Part shown: piece by piece, positions 28,945 to 37,448 of the stretch
Layout of the letters: each line of letters begins with the position of its first letter
How positions within the stretch are numbered: the stretch's first letter is position 1
Origin: Streptomyces sp. NBC_01591
GTDB taxonomy: Bacteria; Actinomycetota; Actinomycetes; Streptomycetales; Streptomycetaceae
NCBI RefSeq assembly: GCF_035918155.1
Contig: NZ_CP109327.1
Location: 3,038,001-3,102,000, forward strand
Reading direction: 5' to 3'
DNA: 64,000 nucleotides
The notes under the pieces: generated by a model
The model's input: the letters and a program-made list of their open reading frames with translations, nothing else
Told to the model about the DNA's origin: nothing
Database searches by the model: none
Position numbers and translations under genes: made by a program

Positions 28945-29375
28945 CGGGACTCCGCGGGGTGAGGGCAGGTGGGGACAGACTGAGCCCGACGTTAGCCCAC
29001 GGGTTAACGGTCGATCACCATCAGTGGCCCACAAAGCGATGACCGGGGCGTTGGTGAGGTTCACACAAAGGACGGTACGCAATCGCGCGGCGGCGTGATG
29101 CTCGTCACTGAGGTGGGGGCGGATCGGCTCGGATCCGGCCGGGAGCAGTCACCGGGAGGGACTGTAGGTTCCCGCCAATTCCAGCCCGGGTCGACCGGCG
29201 GCCGAGCGAGTGCCGACCCGGCCGCGAGCCGGACGGCCGTCCCACTGTGTCCGGGTGTGCACCTTGTGTGAACATCGTGCCCGTATAGCGGACAGTGGTT
29301 CCCCGTCGGCGGGGCGCGCACTCAGACTGTCCGCGCACCTCCCCCCACGCCTCACCTACCGAACAGAGCTTGTCC
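28945..29375. other. 431-bp divergent intergenic region, bioY/permease
   Basis: It contains the promoters for bioY (minus) and the second permease (plus). Apart from the dyad at 28991-29008, the only notable element is an AT-richer stretch near 29255-29290 (CTTGTGTGAAC and TATAGC) that may be the permease promoter. No coding frame is convincing. Confidence 0.5.
28991..29008. promoter_or_regulatory. Dyad operator candidate upstream of bioY
   Basis: GTTAGCCCACGGGTTAAC shows dyad symmetry (GTTA-x-CCC with GGG-x-TAAC). Its position in the bioY promoter fits a biotin-responsive repressor site. Which regulator binds is inference. Confidence 0.5.
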
Positions 29376-30794
29376 ATGTCTCGGAATTCCGCGTCTCCCC
29401 CCACCGGCTCCCCGGTCGCCGTCTCCGATGCCGGGGCCGATTCGGCTCTCACCCACGGGCTCAAGCAGCGCCACCTGTCGATGATCGCCCTCGGCGGGGT
29501 CATCGGCGCCGGGCTCTTCGTCGGCTCGGGCGCGGGCATCGCCGCCGCCGGCCCGTCGATCATCATCGCGTACGCCGTCTCCGGGCTGCTGGTCATGCTC
29601 GTGATGCGCATGCTCGGCGAGATGTCGGCCGCGAACCCGGCCTCCGGCTCCTTCTCCGTCCACGCGGAGCGGGCGATAGGGCCATGGGCGGGATTCACCG
29701 CCGGCTGGGCGTTCTGGGTGCTGCTCTGTGTCGCCGTCGGCCTGGAGGGCATCGGCGCCGCGAAGATCGTCACCGGCTGGCTGCCCGGTACCCCGGAGTG
29801 GGCCTGGGTCGCGCTGTTCATGGTGGTCTTCCTGGGCACCAACCTGGCCTCGGTGAAGAAGTTCGGCGAGTTCGAGTTCTGGTTCGCCACCCTCAAGGTC
29901 GTGGCGATCACGCTCTTCCTGGTCCTGGGCGTGCTGGCGATCCTGGGCGTGCTGCCCGGCACGGACGCCCCCGGCACCGCCAACCTCAGCGGTGAGGGCG
30001 GCTTCATGCCGAACGGCGCCGAGGGCCTGGTGATCGGACTGCTCGCCTCCGTCTTCGCGTACGGCGGTCTGGAGACCGTCACCATCGCCGCGGCCGAGTC
30101 CGAGAACCCGGTGCAGGGCGTCGCCAAGGCCGTGCGGACGGCGATGTGGCGGATCGCGCTCTTCTACGTCGGCTCGATGGCGGTCGTCGTCACGCTCGTC
30201 CCGTGGGACGACCCGAAGGTCGTGAAGGTCGGCCCGTTCTACGCGGCCCTGGACCACCTGGGCATCAATGGCGCGGCCGAGATCATGAACGTGGTCATCC
30301 TGGTCGCCCTGCTCTCCGCGATGAACGCCAACATCTACGGCGCCTCGCGCATGGCCTGTTCGCTGGTCGCCCGCGGCCAGGGCCCCAAGCGGCTCGGCCG
30401 GATCTCCTCGGGGGTCCCGCGCACCGCGGTGCTGGTCTCGTCCGTGTTCGGCTTCCTGTGCGTGCTGCTCAGCTACTGGCGTCCGGACGACGTCTTCCCG
30501 TGGCTGCTCAACATGATCGGCGCGGTGATCCTGGTCGTCTGGATCTTCATCGCCGTCTCCCAGCTGATCCTGCGCGACCGGATGGAGCGCGAGGCCCCGG
30601 AGAAGCTCGTCGTACGGATGTGGCTCTTCCCGGTCCTGACGGTGGTGGCGCTCCTGGCGATGGTCGGCATCTTCGTCCTGATGCTGCGCCAGCCGGACAC
30701 CCGTGACCAGTTGATGGCGTCCGGCGCGCTGACCCTCGTACTGAGCGTCATCGGTCTCGTGCGGCAGCGGCGGGCTGCGGCCGTCAAGGGCTGA
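29376..30794 (+). CDS. Amino acid permease, APC superfamily (paralogue)
   Basis: A 472-residue twelve-helix permease sharing long stretches with the one at 25482: LKQRHLSMIALGGVIGAGLFVGSGAGIAAAGP, FGEFEFWFATLKVVAI and ESENPVQGVAKAVRTAMWRIA. The start ATG at 29376 precedes a short polar tail. It is divergent from bioY. Two closely related permeases within 4 kb suggest duplication and specialisation for different amino acids, or regulation by different signals. Confidence 0.92.
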   Translation: MSRNSASPPTGSPVAVSDAGADSALTHGLKQRHLSMIALGGVIGAGLFVGSGAGIAAAGPSIIIAYAVSGLLVMLVMRMLGEMSAANPASGSFSVHAERAIGPWAGFTAGWAFWVLLCVAVGLEGIGAAKIVTGWLPGTPEWAWVALFMVVFLGTNLASVKKFGEFEFWFATLKVVAITLFLVLGVLAILGVLPGTDAPGTANLSGEGGFMPNGAEGLVIGLLASVFAYGGLETVTIAAAESENPVQGVAKAVRTAMWRIALFYVGSMAVVVTLVPWDDPKVVKVGPFYAALDHLGINGAAEIMNVVILVALLSAMNANIYGASRMACSLVARGQGPKRLGRISSGVPRTAVLVSSVFGFLCVLLSYWRPDDVFPWLLNMIGAVILVVWIFIAVSQLILRDRMEREAPEKLVVRMWLFPVLTVVALLAMVGIFVLMLRQPDTRDQLMASGALTLVLSVIGLVRQRRAAAVKG

Positions 30795-30804
30795 TGCCGG
30801 GTAC

Positions 30805-30838
30805 GCCCTGCGCGCCGGGGGCATCCGGTGCGCAGGGC
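30805..30838 (+). terminator. Terminator hairpin after the second permease
   Basis: Nine-base arms GCCCTGCGC (30805-30813) and GCGCAGGGC (30830-30838), with an inner CCGG/CCGG pairing, lie 10 bases after the stop. Confidence 0.75.
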
Positions 30839-30840
30839 AT

Positions 30841-30878
30841 GTCAGAGAGTGCAGGGCACGTCAGAGATTGCAGGGCAC
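30841..30878. repeat. 19-bp tandem repeat containing the phosphatase stop
   Basis: The copies gtcagagagtgcagggcac (30841-30859) and gtcagagattgcagggcac (30860-30878) differ at one base. The second holds the minus-strand stop codon of the histidine phosphatase gene, so the last codons and stop of that gene are duplicated behind it. Confidence 0.8.
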
Positions 30879-31481
30879 GTTGAGGGAGAGCAGCGCACCG
30901 CCCTGCTCTCCGACCCGTACCTCGCTCACCGCCGCGTTCCGCAACTGCGGGAAGACCCGGCGGTAGCTGCCCAGCGGAATCGACAGCAGTTCGCACAGCA
31001 CGAGCCGCAGCAGGGTGTTGTGCGCGACGACGAGCACCCGCTGCCCCGGGTGCCCGTCCGCGATCCGGCGCAGCGCCGCCGTCCCCCGGGCCGCCGCGGC
31101 CCTGGGGTCCTCGGCCCCGGGAAAGGGGTGGGCCACCGGGTCTGCGCGGTACTCCCGGGCCCGCTCCGGGTGCTCGGCCGCGAATTCCGCCAGGGTGCGC
31201 CCCTCCACCTCGCCGAAGTCGCATTCGCGCAGCTCGTGTTCGCGCCGGGGGGCGAGACCGAGCGCCTCGCACGCGGGTTGTGCGGTCTCGATCGCGCGGG
31301 TGACCGTGGATGTCCAGATCGCGTCGACCTCGTCCCGGGCCGCCCACTCGCCCAGCCGCCGGGCCTGGCGGCGGCCCTCGTCGGTGAGGGCGATGTCGCT
31401 GACCCCGGCGTAGCGGTTCTCCGCGTGCCAGACGGTCTGACCGTGGCGGGCGAGCAGCAGGGTGGCCGGGCTCCTGGTCAT
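30861..31481 (-). CDS. Histidine phosphatase family protein
   Basis: A 206-residue phosphoglycerate-mutase-like phosphatase. The catalytic LARHGQTVWHAENRY holds the phospho-acceptor His. The Arg/Glu residues in STVTRAIETAQ and CDFGEVEG and the second catalytic His in VVAHNTLLRLV complete the site. The ATG has a GGAG ribosome-binding site. It lies 35 bases downstream of the FGGY kinase in the same direction, so it may dephosphorylate a sugar phosphate in that pathway. That link is inference, because the family also includes alpha-ribazole and mannosyl-phosphate phosphatases. Confidence 0.9.
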   Translation of the reverse strand: MTRSPATLLLARHGQTVWHAENRYAGVSDIALTDEGRRQARRLGEWAARDEVDAIWTSTVTRAIETAQPACEALGLAPRREHELRECDFGEVEGRTLAEFAAEHPERAREYRADPVAHPFPGAEDPRAAAARGTAALRRIADGHPGQRVLVVAHNTLLRLVLCELLSIPLGSYRRVFPQLRNAAVSEVRVGEQGGALLSLNVPCNL

Positions 31482-31516
31482 GGCTTCTCCGTTCGGGTTC
31501 GGGTGGTCGCGGATGG

Positions 31517-32944
31517 TCACGACTGCTCCGCCCGGGTCCGGGCGTGTGCGGCGACCGGGCCGGGCAGCCAGCCGCGTCGCTCCAGTTCCTCCACCAGCGT
31601 GAGGTACGGCTCGGTGTACCACGCCGTGCGCACCGGGTGCGGGCGCAGCACGTGCCGCAGCCGCACCATCCGGCCCGCGGCCCGTTGCAGGGTGTCCGCC
31701 TCCCCCGCCCCGTACGCGGCCAGGACGGCCATGCCGAGGGCGGGTTCGCTGTGCTGCGGGATGTAGACGGGCCTACCCAGGATGTCGGCGCGCAGCCGGC
31801 TCCAGTAGCCGCTGCGGGCCGCGCCGCCGGTGAACGTGAGCCGGCCGTACTGCTGGGCGCCGAGCAGGTCGAGGTAGTCGAGGCAGAGCCGTTCGACCAG
31901 GCCCACCCCGGTCAGCAGGGCCACCCAGTGCTCGGCGTCGGAGGCAGGCTCGCCGAGCAGGAACCCGGTGGCCTCCGGCGCCACGAACGGGAAGCGCTCC
32001 CCTGTCGCCACCAGCGGATACGCCACCACGCGCGCCGGTTCGTGATCGCGGGCCAGCGCGTCCATGCGGGCCGGGTCCACGGCCGGGAAGGCGGCCGTCA
32101 GCACCCCGCCGCCGACCCCCGAGGCCCCGCCCGGCAGCCAGCTCCCGTCCGGCGCGCGATGGTTGTAGACGACACCGGTCCGGTCCTCGACCGGTGACGA
32201 GGTGACCCCCTTGAGGACCAGCGTCGTGCCGAGCACCGAGTTCCAGGAGCCGACGGTGAGCGAGCCGGAGGCGAGCTGCGCCGCGCACCCGTCCGTCATC
32301 CCGGCCACGATGGGCGTGCCCGCCGGAATCCCGGTCTCCTCGGCCGCCGCCCGCCCCACCTCGCCGATCCGTGTCCCCGGCCGCACCACGTCCGGGAACA
32401 GCCCGTCGGGCAGGCCCAGCTGCTCGAATCGCCGCCGCGGCCAGTCGTCCCGCTCCAGGTCGTAGCCGGTCTTCAGGGCGTGGCTGGAATCGGTGGGCAG
32501 CGGCGTTCCGGCGAGCCGCGCCAGGACCAGATCGGCCTGGTGCATGACCCGTACGGCGCCGCCCGCCCCTCCCCCGTACTCCCGCAGCAGCCACATCACC
32601 TTGGGCAGGGCCCAGCTGGGCGGGGCCTTGGCCCTGGCCGCCTCCGCGACGGCCCGCCCGTCGTCGTACATCACCCCGGGGGTCAGCGGCCGGCCTTCGC
32701 GGTCGCCGAGCAGCACGGTGCCGGAGGTGGCGCAGACGGCGAGCGCACGCGGGGCGGGGCAGTCGCGCAGCGCCTGCCGGCCGGCCGCGCACAGGGCCTT
32801 CCACCAGTCGAGGGGCCGCTGCTCATGCCGTACGCCGTCACGTCTGCCCGTGAGCGGGGCCGAGCCGCTGCCGAGGATCTCACCGCGGTCTCCTGCCACC
32901 ACCGCCCGGACGCTCTGCGTGCCGAGATCGATGCCCATCCACAT
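31517..32944 (-). CDS. FGGY-family carbohydrate kinase (first copy)
   Basis: A 475-residue sugar kinase of the FGGY family. The N-terminal ATPase fold begins MGIDLGTQSVRAVV. SWNSVLGTTLVLKG and the C-terminal LTFTGGAARSGYWSRLRADILGRPV adenosine motif identify the second FGGY half. The ATG at 32944 has AGAGGGGA about 5 bases upstream. It is divergently transcribed from the sugar ABC operon and shares its control region. Sequence alone does not distinguish xylulo-, ribulo-, fuculo- or polyol kinases. Confidence 0.92.
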   Translation of the reverse strand: MWMGIDLGTQSVRAVVAGDRGEILGSGSAPLTGRRDGVRHEQRPLDWWKALCAAGRQALRDCPAPRALAVCATSGTVLLGDREGRPLTPGVMYDDGRAVAEAARAKAPPSWALPKVMWLLREYGGGAGGAVRVMHQADLVLARLAGTPLPTDSSHALKTGYDLERDDWPRRRFEQLGLPDGLFPDVVRPGTRIGEVGRAAAEETGIPAGTPIVAGMTDGCAAQLASGSLTVGSWNSVLGTTLVLKGVTSSPVEDRTGVVYNHRAPDGSWLPGGASGVGGGVLTAAFPAVDPARMDALARDHEPARVVAYPLVATGERFPFVAPEATGFLLGEPASDAEHWVALLTGVGLVERLCLDYLDLLGAQQYGRLTFTGGAARSGYWSRLRADILGRPVYIPQHSEPALGMAVLAAYGAGEADTLQRAAGRMVRLRHVLRPHPVRTAWYTEPYLTLVEELERRGWLPGPVAAHARTRAEQS

Positions 32945-32983
32945 ATCGGTCCCCTCTGTGAACTTCTCACTCTGCACCGAGAA

Positions 32984-33021
32984 TTTCCGTTGCGCGAGGG
33001 ATTGACGGCCAACTTCCGTTG
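32984..33021. promoter_or_regulatory. Direct-repeat operator candidate in the divergent kinase/ABC promoter
   Basis: TTTCCGTTG (32984-32992) and CTTCCGTTG (33013-33021) are in the same orientation with starts 29 bases apart, about three helical turns. Direct repeats are the usual site architecture for DeoR-family repressors, and a DeoR gene is in this operon. Binding is inferred. Confidence 0.45.
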
Positions 33022-33100
33022 TTCCAAGCTCTGTTAACCAGTCGATTCAACGTGTGAACGGGCCCCCCACCCATCTCCGGCCGGACCGTGGAGGTCACGG

Positions 33101-34528
33101 ATGGACATGCACGCGCACGACCGGCGACGGTTCCTCGCCATCGGCGCGGCCACGGCCGCGTCCGCCACCCCGCTGCTGACCGCCTGCGGTGCGGGCTTCG
33201 GCGGTGACAAGGCCAGGAACGACGGCTCCGCGGCCGACGATGTCACCGGCTCCTTCGACTGGAAGCGGGCCAAGGGAAGAACGGTCAAGGCGCTGCTCAA
33301 CAAGCATCCGTACACCGATGCGCTGATCGCCGACCTGAAGGCGTTCACCGAGAAGACCGGGATCAAGGTCGAGTACGACGTCTTCCCCGAGGACAACTAC
33401 TTCGACAAGCTCACCGTCGACCTCTCCAGCGGACGTGCCTCCTACGACGTGTTCATGCTCGGCGCGTACATGGTGTGGCAGTACGGGCCGCCCGGCTGGC
33501 TGGAGGATCTCGGCCCCTGGATGCGCAATTCCTCGGCCACCGGGTCCGAATGGGACCAGGAGGACTTCTTCCCCAACCTCCTCTCGGCCGACCAGTGGTC
33601 GCTGAAGGCGGGTGCGCCGCTCGGGCAGGGCGGGCAGTACGCGCTGCCGTGGGGCTGGGAGACCAATGTCGTCGCGTACAACACCGAGGTGTTCAAGAAG
33701 CTCGGCCTGAAGCCCGCCGAGACCTTCGACGAGCTGCGCGAGGTCGCCGGGGCCATCACCCGCCGGGCGCCGGGGGCGGGCTTCGACGGGATGTACGGGG
33801 TCGCGGTGCGCGGCTCGCGCAGCTGGGCGACGATCCATCCCGGCTTCATGACGATGTACGCCCGCAACGGCCTGAAGGACTTCACGGTCGAGGGCGGGAA
33901 GGTGAAGCCCGCGATGAACTCCCCGGAGGCGATCGCGTTCACCCGGGACTGGGCGGAGATGGTCAGGAAGGGCGGGCCGCCGTCCTGGACCTCGTACACC
34001 TGGTACCAGTGCTCCAGCGACCTCGGGGCGAAGAAGGCGGGGATGCTCTTCGACGCGGACACCGCCGCCTACTTCCAGGCGGTGAAGGGGGCCTCCCCCG
34101 CCTCCGGGAAGATCGCCTTCCACCCCGGCCCGAAGGGCCCCGGCGGCTCTCTCGCCACGAACATGTGGATCTGGTCGCTCGGCATGAACGCCAGGAGCCG
34201 CAACAAGTCCGCCGCCTGGCTGTTCCTCCAGTGGGCGACCGGCAAGGAGCATCTGCGCAAGGGCGCGATCGAGCACAACCACATCGACCCGGTACGGAAG
34301 TCGGTCAGCCAGGACGCGGCGTACAAGGACAAGATGCGGGCCGTCCCGGGCTTCATCGAGACCTTCGAGACGGTCGTCGACGAGACGAGGATCCAGTTCA
34401 CCCCGCAGGAGCAGTTCTTCGACGCGACGACCAGCTGGGCCGCCGCGCTCCAGGAGATCTACGGCGGGAAGAACGCCTCGTCCGTGCTGAACGGCCTGTC
34501 CGGCGATCTGGCGTCGAAGGTCGGCTGA
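33101..34528 (+). CDS. ABC transporter sugar-binding lipoprotein
   Basis: A 475-residue extracellular solute-binding protein of the family-1 (UgpB/MalE-like) type. The signal peptide carries a twin-arginine-like DRRRFLAIG motif and a lipobox LLTAC (Cys near residue 29), so it is probably a lipoprotein, perhaps exported folded by Tat. The mature part has VKALLNKHPYTDALI at the first strand and YALPWGWETNVVAYNTEVFKKLG at the hinge, typical of this family. It is the first gene of the operon; the next gene starts 3 bases after its stop. Confidence 0.93.
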   Translation: MDMHAHDRRRFLAIGAATAASATPLLTACGAGFGGDKARNDGSAADDVTGSFDWKRAKGRTVKALLNKHPYTDALIADLKAFTEKTGIKVEYDVFPEDNYFDKLTVDLSSGRASYDVFMLGAYMVWQYGPPGWLEDLGPWMRNSSATGSEWDQEDFFPNLLSADQWSLKAGAPLGQGGQYALPWGWETNVVAYNTEVFKKLGLKPAETFDELREVAGAITRRAPGAGFDGMYGVAVRGSRSWATIHPGFMTMYARNGLKDFTVEGGKVKPAMNSPEAIAFTRDWAEMVRKGGPPSWTSYTWYQCSSDLGAKKAGMLFDADTAAYFQAVKGASPASGKIAFHPGPKGPGGSLATNMWIWSLGMNARSRNKSAAWLFLQWATGKEHLRKGAIEHNHIDPVRKSVSQDAAYKDKMRAVPGFIETFETVVDETRIQFTPQEQFFDATTSWAAALQEIYGGKNASSVLNGLSGDLASKVG

Positions 34529-34531
34529 CCG

Positions 34532-35503
34532 GTGCCGGGACGCGCGGCCCCCGTGCTGGAGGCCGACCACGGGGCGGCCTCCGGCACGGGGGCCGGGAAG
34601 CGTGCGGTGCGGGCGGTGCCGGCCTGGCGCCGCTCGCTGCGGCCGTATCTGCTGATCGCGCCCGCGCTGCTGCTGACCGGCGGCATCCTCTACCCGTTCG
34701 GCCTCGGCCTCTACTACACGGTGTTCGACTTCGCGGCGAGCAAACCGCAGCCGGACCTGGTGGGCGTCGAGAACTACCGGCGGATCTTCACCCAGCCGGC
34801 GTTCTGGGACTCGGCGCGGGTGACGGTGGCGTACGCGGTCGGCGCGGCGGCCGTCGAGACGGTGCTCGGGGTGGCCGTGGCGCTGCTGCTGCACCGGTCG
34901 AGCCGCGTCGGGCGGGTGCTGGAGAAGATCCTGATCCTGCCGCTGATGATCGCGCCGGTGATCGCCGCGATCATGTGGAAGCTGATGCTCCAGCCGTCGG
35001 TCGGCGTCATCAACCATCTCCTGGAGCCGTTCGGGCTCGGCGGTGTGCAGTGGACGGACACCCCGACGGGCGCGCTGCTCTCGTCGATCGCCGTGGACGT
35101 GTGGGTCTACACACCGTTCGTCGCGATCCTCGCGCTGGCCGGTCTGCGCTCGCTGCCCGCCTCGCCGTTCGAGGCGGCGGCGGTCGACGGGGCGGGCTGG
35201 TGGTTCACCTTCCGGCGCCTGACCCTGCCGATGCTCTGGCCGTACGTCCTGGTCGCCGTGATCTTCCGGTTCATGGATTCGCTGAAGGTCTTCGACATCA
35301 TCTACGCGCTGACCGAGGGCGGCCCCGGCGACTCGACGATGGTGCTCCAGATCCGGGCCTATCTGGAGGCGATCCGCTTCCAGCGCTACTCGTTCGGGAT
35401 CAGCTACATGATCGTGCTGTGGGCCGTGGTCTACCTGGTCACGATGGTGCTGGTGCGCTATCTGGGCCGGATCCAGAACCGGGCCGCAGAGGTGGAGCGA
35501 TGA
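34532..35503 (+). CDS. Carbohydrate ABC permease (MalF/UgpA type)
   Basis: A 323-residue inner-membrane permease with six helices after a polar N-terminal tail. The EAA loop reads EAAAVDGAGWWFTFRRLTLPML near residue 217 and interacts with the ATPase. The GTG start follows the binding-protein stop by 3 bases. Its stop overlaps the ATG of the second permease. Confidence 0.93.
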   Translation: MPGRAAPVLEADHGAASGTGAGKRAVRAVPAWRRSLRPYLLIAPALLLTGGILYPFGLGLYYTVFDFAASKPQPDLVGVENYRRIFTQPAFWDSARVTVAYAVGAAAVETVLGVAVALLLHRSSRVGRVLEKILILPLMIAPVIAAIMWKLMLQPSVGVINHLLEPFGLGGVQWTDTPTGALLSSIAVDVWVYTPFVAILALAGLRSLPASPFEAAAVDGAGWWFTFRRLTLPMLWPYVLVAVIFRFMDSLKVFDIIYALTEGGPGDSTMVLQIRAYLEAIRFQRYSFGISYMIVLWAVVYLVTMVLVRYLGRIQNRAAEVER

Positions 35504-36330
35504 AACGCAGGCTGCTCGCCCTCGCCGCCGACCTGGCGCTGATCCTCTACTTCGTCTTCGCGCTGTTCCCGGTCGCCTGGATGGTGATCCTGTCGCTGAA
35601 GCCGACGAACGAGCTGTTCAGCACGTACTTCTCGTTCACCCCGACCCTCGACTCGTACCGCACGGTCCTGGGCGCCGGGGACGACCAGGGCGTGCCGTTC
35701 CTCCGGTTCTTCGTGAACAGCCTCGTCGTGTCGCTGGGGGCCGTCGCGCTGTCGCTGGTGATCGGGCTGCCCGCCGCGTACGCCGCCGCGCGGTGGCGGT
35801 TCCGCGGCTCGGAGAACCTGATGTTCACCCTGCTCTCGTTCCGCTTCGCGCCCGAACTCACCGTGATCATCCCGCTGTTCGTGCTCTACCAGCAGCTCGG
35901 GCTCTTCGACACCTATGTCGGCATGGTGTGGGTGCTGCAACTGGTGACGCTCCCGTTGATCGTCTGGATCATGCGGTCGTACTTCTCCGACCTCTCCCCC
36001 GAGCTGGAGCAGGCGGCGCTGCTGGACGGGTACACGCGCAAACAGGCGTTCTTCAAGGTCGCGCTGCCGCTGGTGAAGCCGGGGATCGCGGCCGTCTCGC
36101 TGCTGGCGTTCATCTTCGCGTGGAACAACTTCGTCTTCCCGCTGATCCTGACCTCGTCGAACGCGCAGACGGTGACGGTCGGCGCGCTGTCCTTCCTCGG
36201 CGGCGACCGGCCCAAGTACAACCTGACGGCCGCGGCGGCCCTGGTCTCGGTGATCCCGCCGCTGCTGCTGGCGCTCACCATCCAGCGCTATCTGGTGCGC
36301 GGCCTGTCGTTCGGGGCGGTGAAGTCATGA
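35500..36330 (+). CDS. Carbohydrate ABC permease (MalG/UgpE type)
   Basis: A 276-residue permease with six helices. The EAA loop is EQAALLDGYTRKQAFFKVALPLVKPG, near residue 172. FPVAWMVILSLKPTNE near residue 24 is the standard N-terminal motif of MalG-type permeases. The ATG overlaps the previous stop as ATGA, and its own stop overlaps the next gene in the same way. The three transport genes are therefore translationally coupled. Confidence 0.94.
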   Translation: MKRRLLALAADLALILYFVFALFPVAWMVILSLKPTNELFSTYFSFTPTLDSYRTVLGAGDDQGVPFLRFFVNSLVVSLGAVALSLVIGLPAAYAAARWRFRGSENLMFTLLSFRFAPELTVIIPLFVLYQQLGLFDTYVGMVWVLQLVTLPLIVWIMRSYFSDLSPELEQAALLDGYTRKQAFFKVALPLVKPGIAAVSLLAFIFAWNNFVFPLILTSSNAQTVTVGALSFLGGDRPKYNLTAAAALVSVIPPLLLALTIQRYLVRGLSFGAVKS

Positions 36331-37448
36331 CCGGCCCGGCAGCCATCGCGCTGCGCGGTGTCAGGAAGCGGTACGGGAAGAACACCGCGCTCGACGGCCT
36401 GGACCTGGAGGTGGCCGAGGGCGAGTTCTTCTGTCTGCTCGGCCCGTCCGGCGCCGGTAAGACGACCACGCTCAAGACGATCGCGGGCCTGGAGCGGCCG
36501 CAGGCCGGGACGGTCGAGCTGGGCGGGGCGGACATGGCGGGCGTGGAGCCCTACGACCGGGGCGTGGCCATGTGCTTCGAGTCGTACGCGCTCTACCCGC
36601 ACCGCACCGCGTACGACAATCTCGCTTCCCCGCTCCGCTCGCCGCGCCACCGCCTCCCCGCGCACGAGGCGCGCGAGCGGATCGGGGAGATCGCCGAGCT
36701 CCTGGGCATCGGCGCCCTGCTGGACCGTCAGGTGGGCCGGCTCTCCAACGGCCAGCGGCAGCGGGTGGCGCTCGGCCGGGTGCTGGTGCGGCCGGCCAGG
36801 GCGTTCCTGCTCGACGAGCCGCTGTCGCACCTCGACGCGAAGCTGCGGCAGGCGATGCGCGCGGAGCTGCGGGCGATCGGCGCGGTCCGGCGCACCACCA
36901 CGCTGTACGTCACCCACGACTCGGTGGAGGCGCTGGCGCTGGGCGACCGGATCGGGGTGATCAGGGACGGCCGCATGGTGCAGACCGGCACCCGCGAGGA
37001 GCTGTGGCACCGCCCGTACGACACCTTCGTCGCCCGGTCCTTCGGCCGGCCACGGATCAATCTGCTGCCGGGGACGGTGACGCCCGAGGGGCACTTCCGG
37101 TCGCCGGACGGGGCGTACGAGCTGCCGCTGACGGTGCCCGCCCCGCCCGGCACCGCCGTCCAACTGGGCGTACGGCCACGGGACATCGGGCTCCGGGGAC
37201 CGGCGGAGACCGCCGGCGGGGGCCCGGCCCCGGAGCTGACCGGCGTCGTCCATGTCACCGAGCTGCTGGGCCGGGCCACCGAAGTCACCGTCCGGATCGG
37301 CGGGCAGCGGCTGTCCCTCGTCGTCCCGCGCGCCGAAGCGGCCGGCCTGAGCCCCGACCAGCCGGTCCGGCTCTCCGTACCGCCTGAGAGTCTGCTGCTG
37401 TTCGAGGCCGACCGGCCGGCACGTCCAGGACGAAGGATCAGCACGTGA
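36327..37448 (+). CDS. Sugar ABC transporter ATPase (MalK/UgpC type), first copy
   Basis: A 373-residue ATPase: Walker A LLGPSGAGKTTT, Q-loop MCFESYALYPH, Walker B FLLDEPLSHLDA and H-loop YVTHDS. A C-terminal TOBE/OB domain extends from about residue 230. The signature is LSNGQRQR instead of LSGGQ, and the Q-loop has Glu (CFES) where Gln is usual. The start overlaps the upstream stop (ATGA) and the DeoR GTG overlaps its own stop. It pairs with a second ATPase at 38284. Confidence 0.92.
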   Translation: MTGPAAIALRGVRKRYGKNTALDGLDLEVAEGEFFCLLGPSGAGKTTTLKTIAGLERPQAGTVELGGADMAGVEPYDRGVAMCFESYALYPHRTAYDNLASPLRSPRHRLPAHEARERIGEIAELLGIGALLDRQVGRLSNGQRQRVALGRVLVRPARAFLLDEPLSHLDAKLRQAMRAELRAIGAVRRTTTLYVTHDSVEALALGDRIGVIRDGRMVQTGTREELWHRPYDTFVARSFGRPRINLLPGTVTPEGHFRSPDGAYELPLTVPAPPGTAVQLGVRPRDIGLRGPAETAGGGPAPELTGVVHVTELLGRATEVTVRIGGQRLSLVVPRAEAAGLSPDQPVRLSVPPESLLLFEADRPARPGRRIST

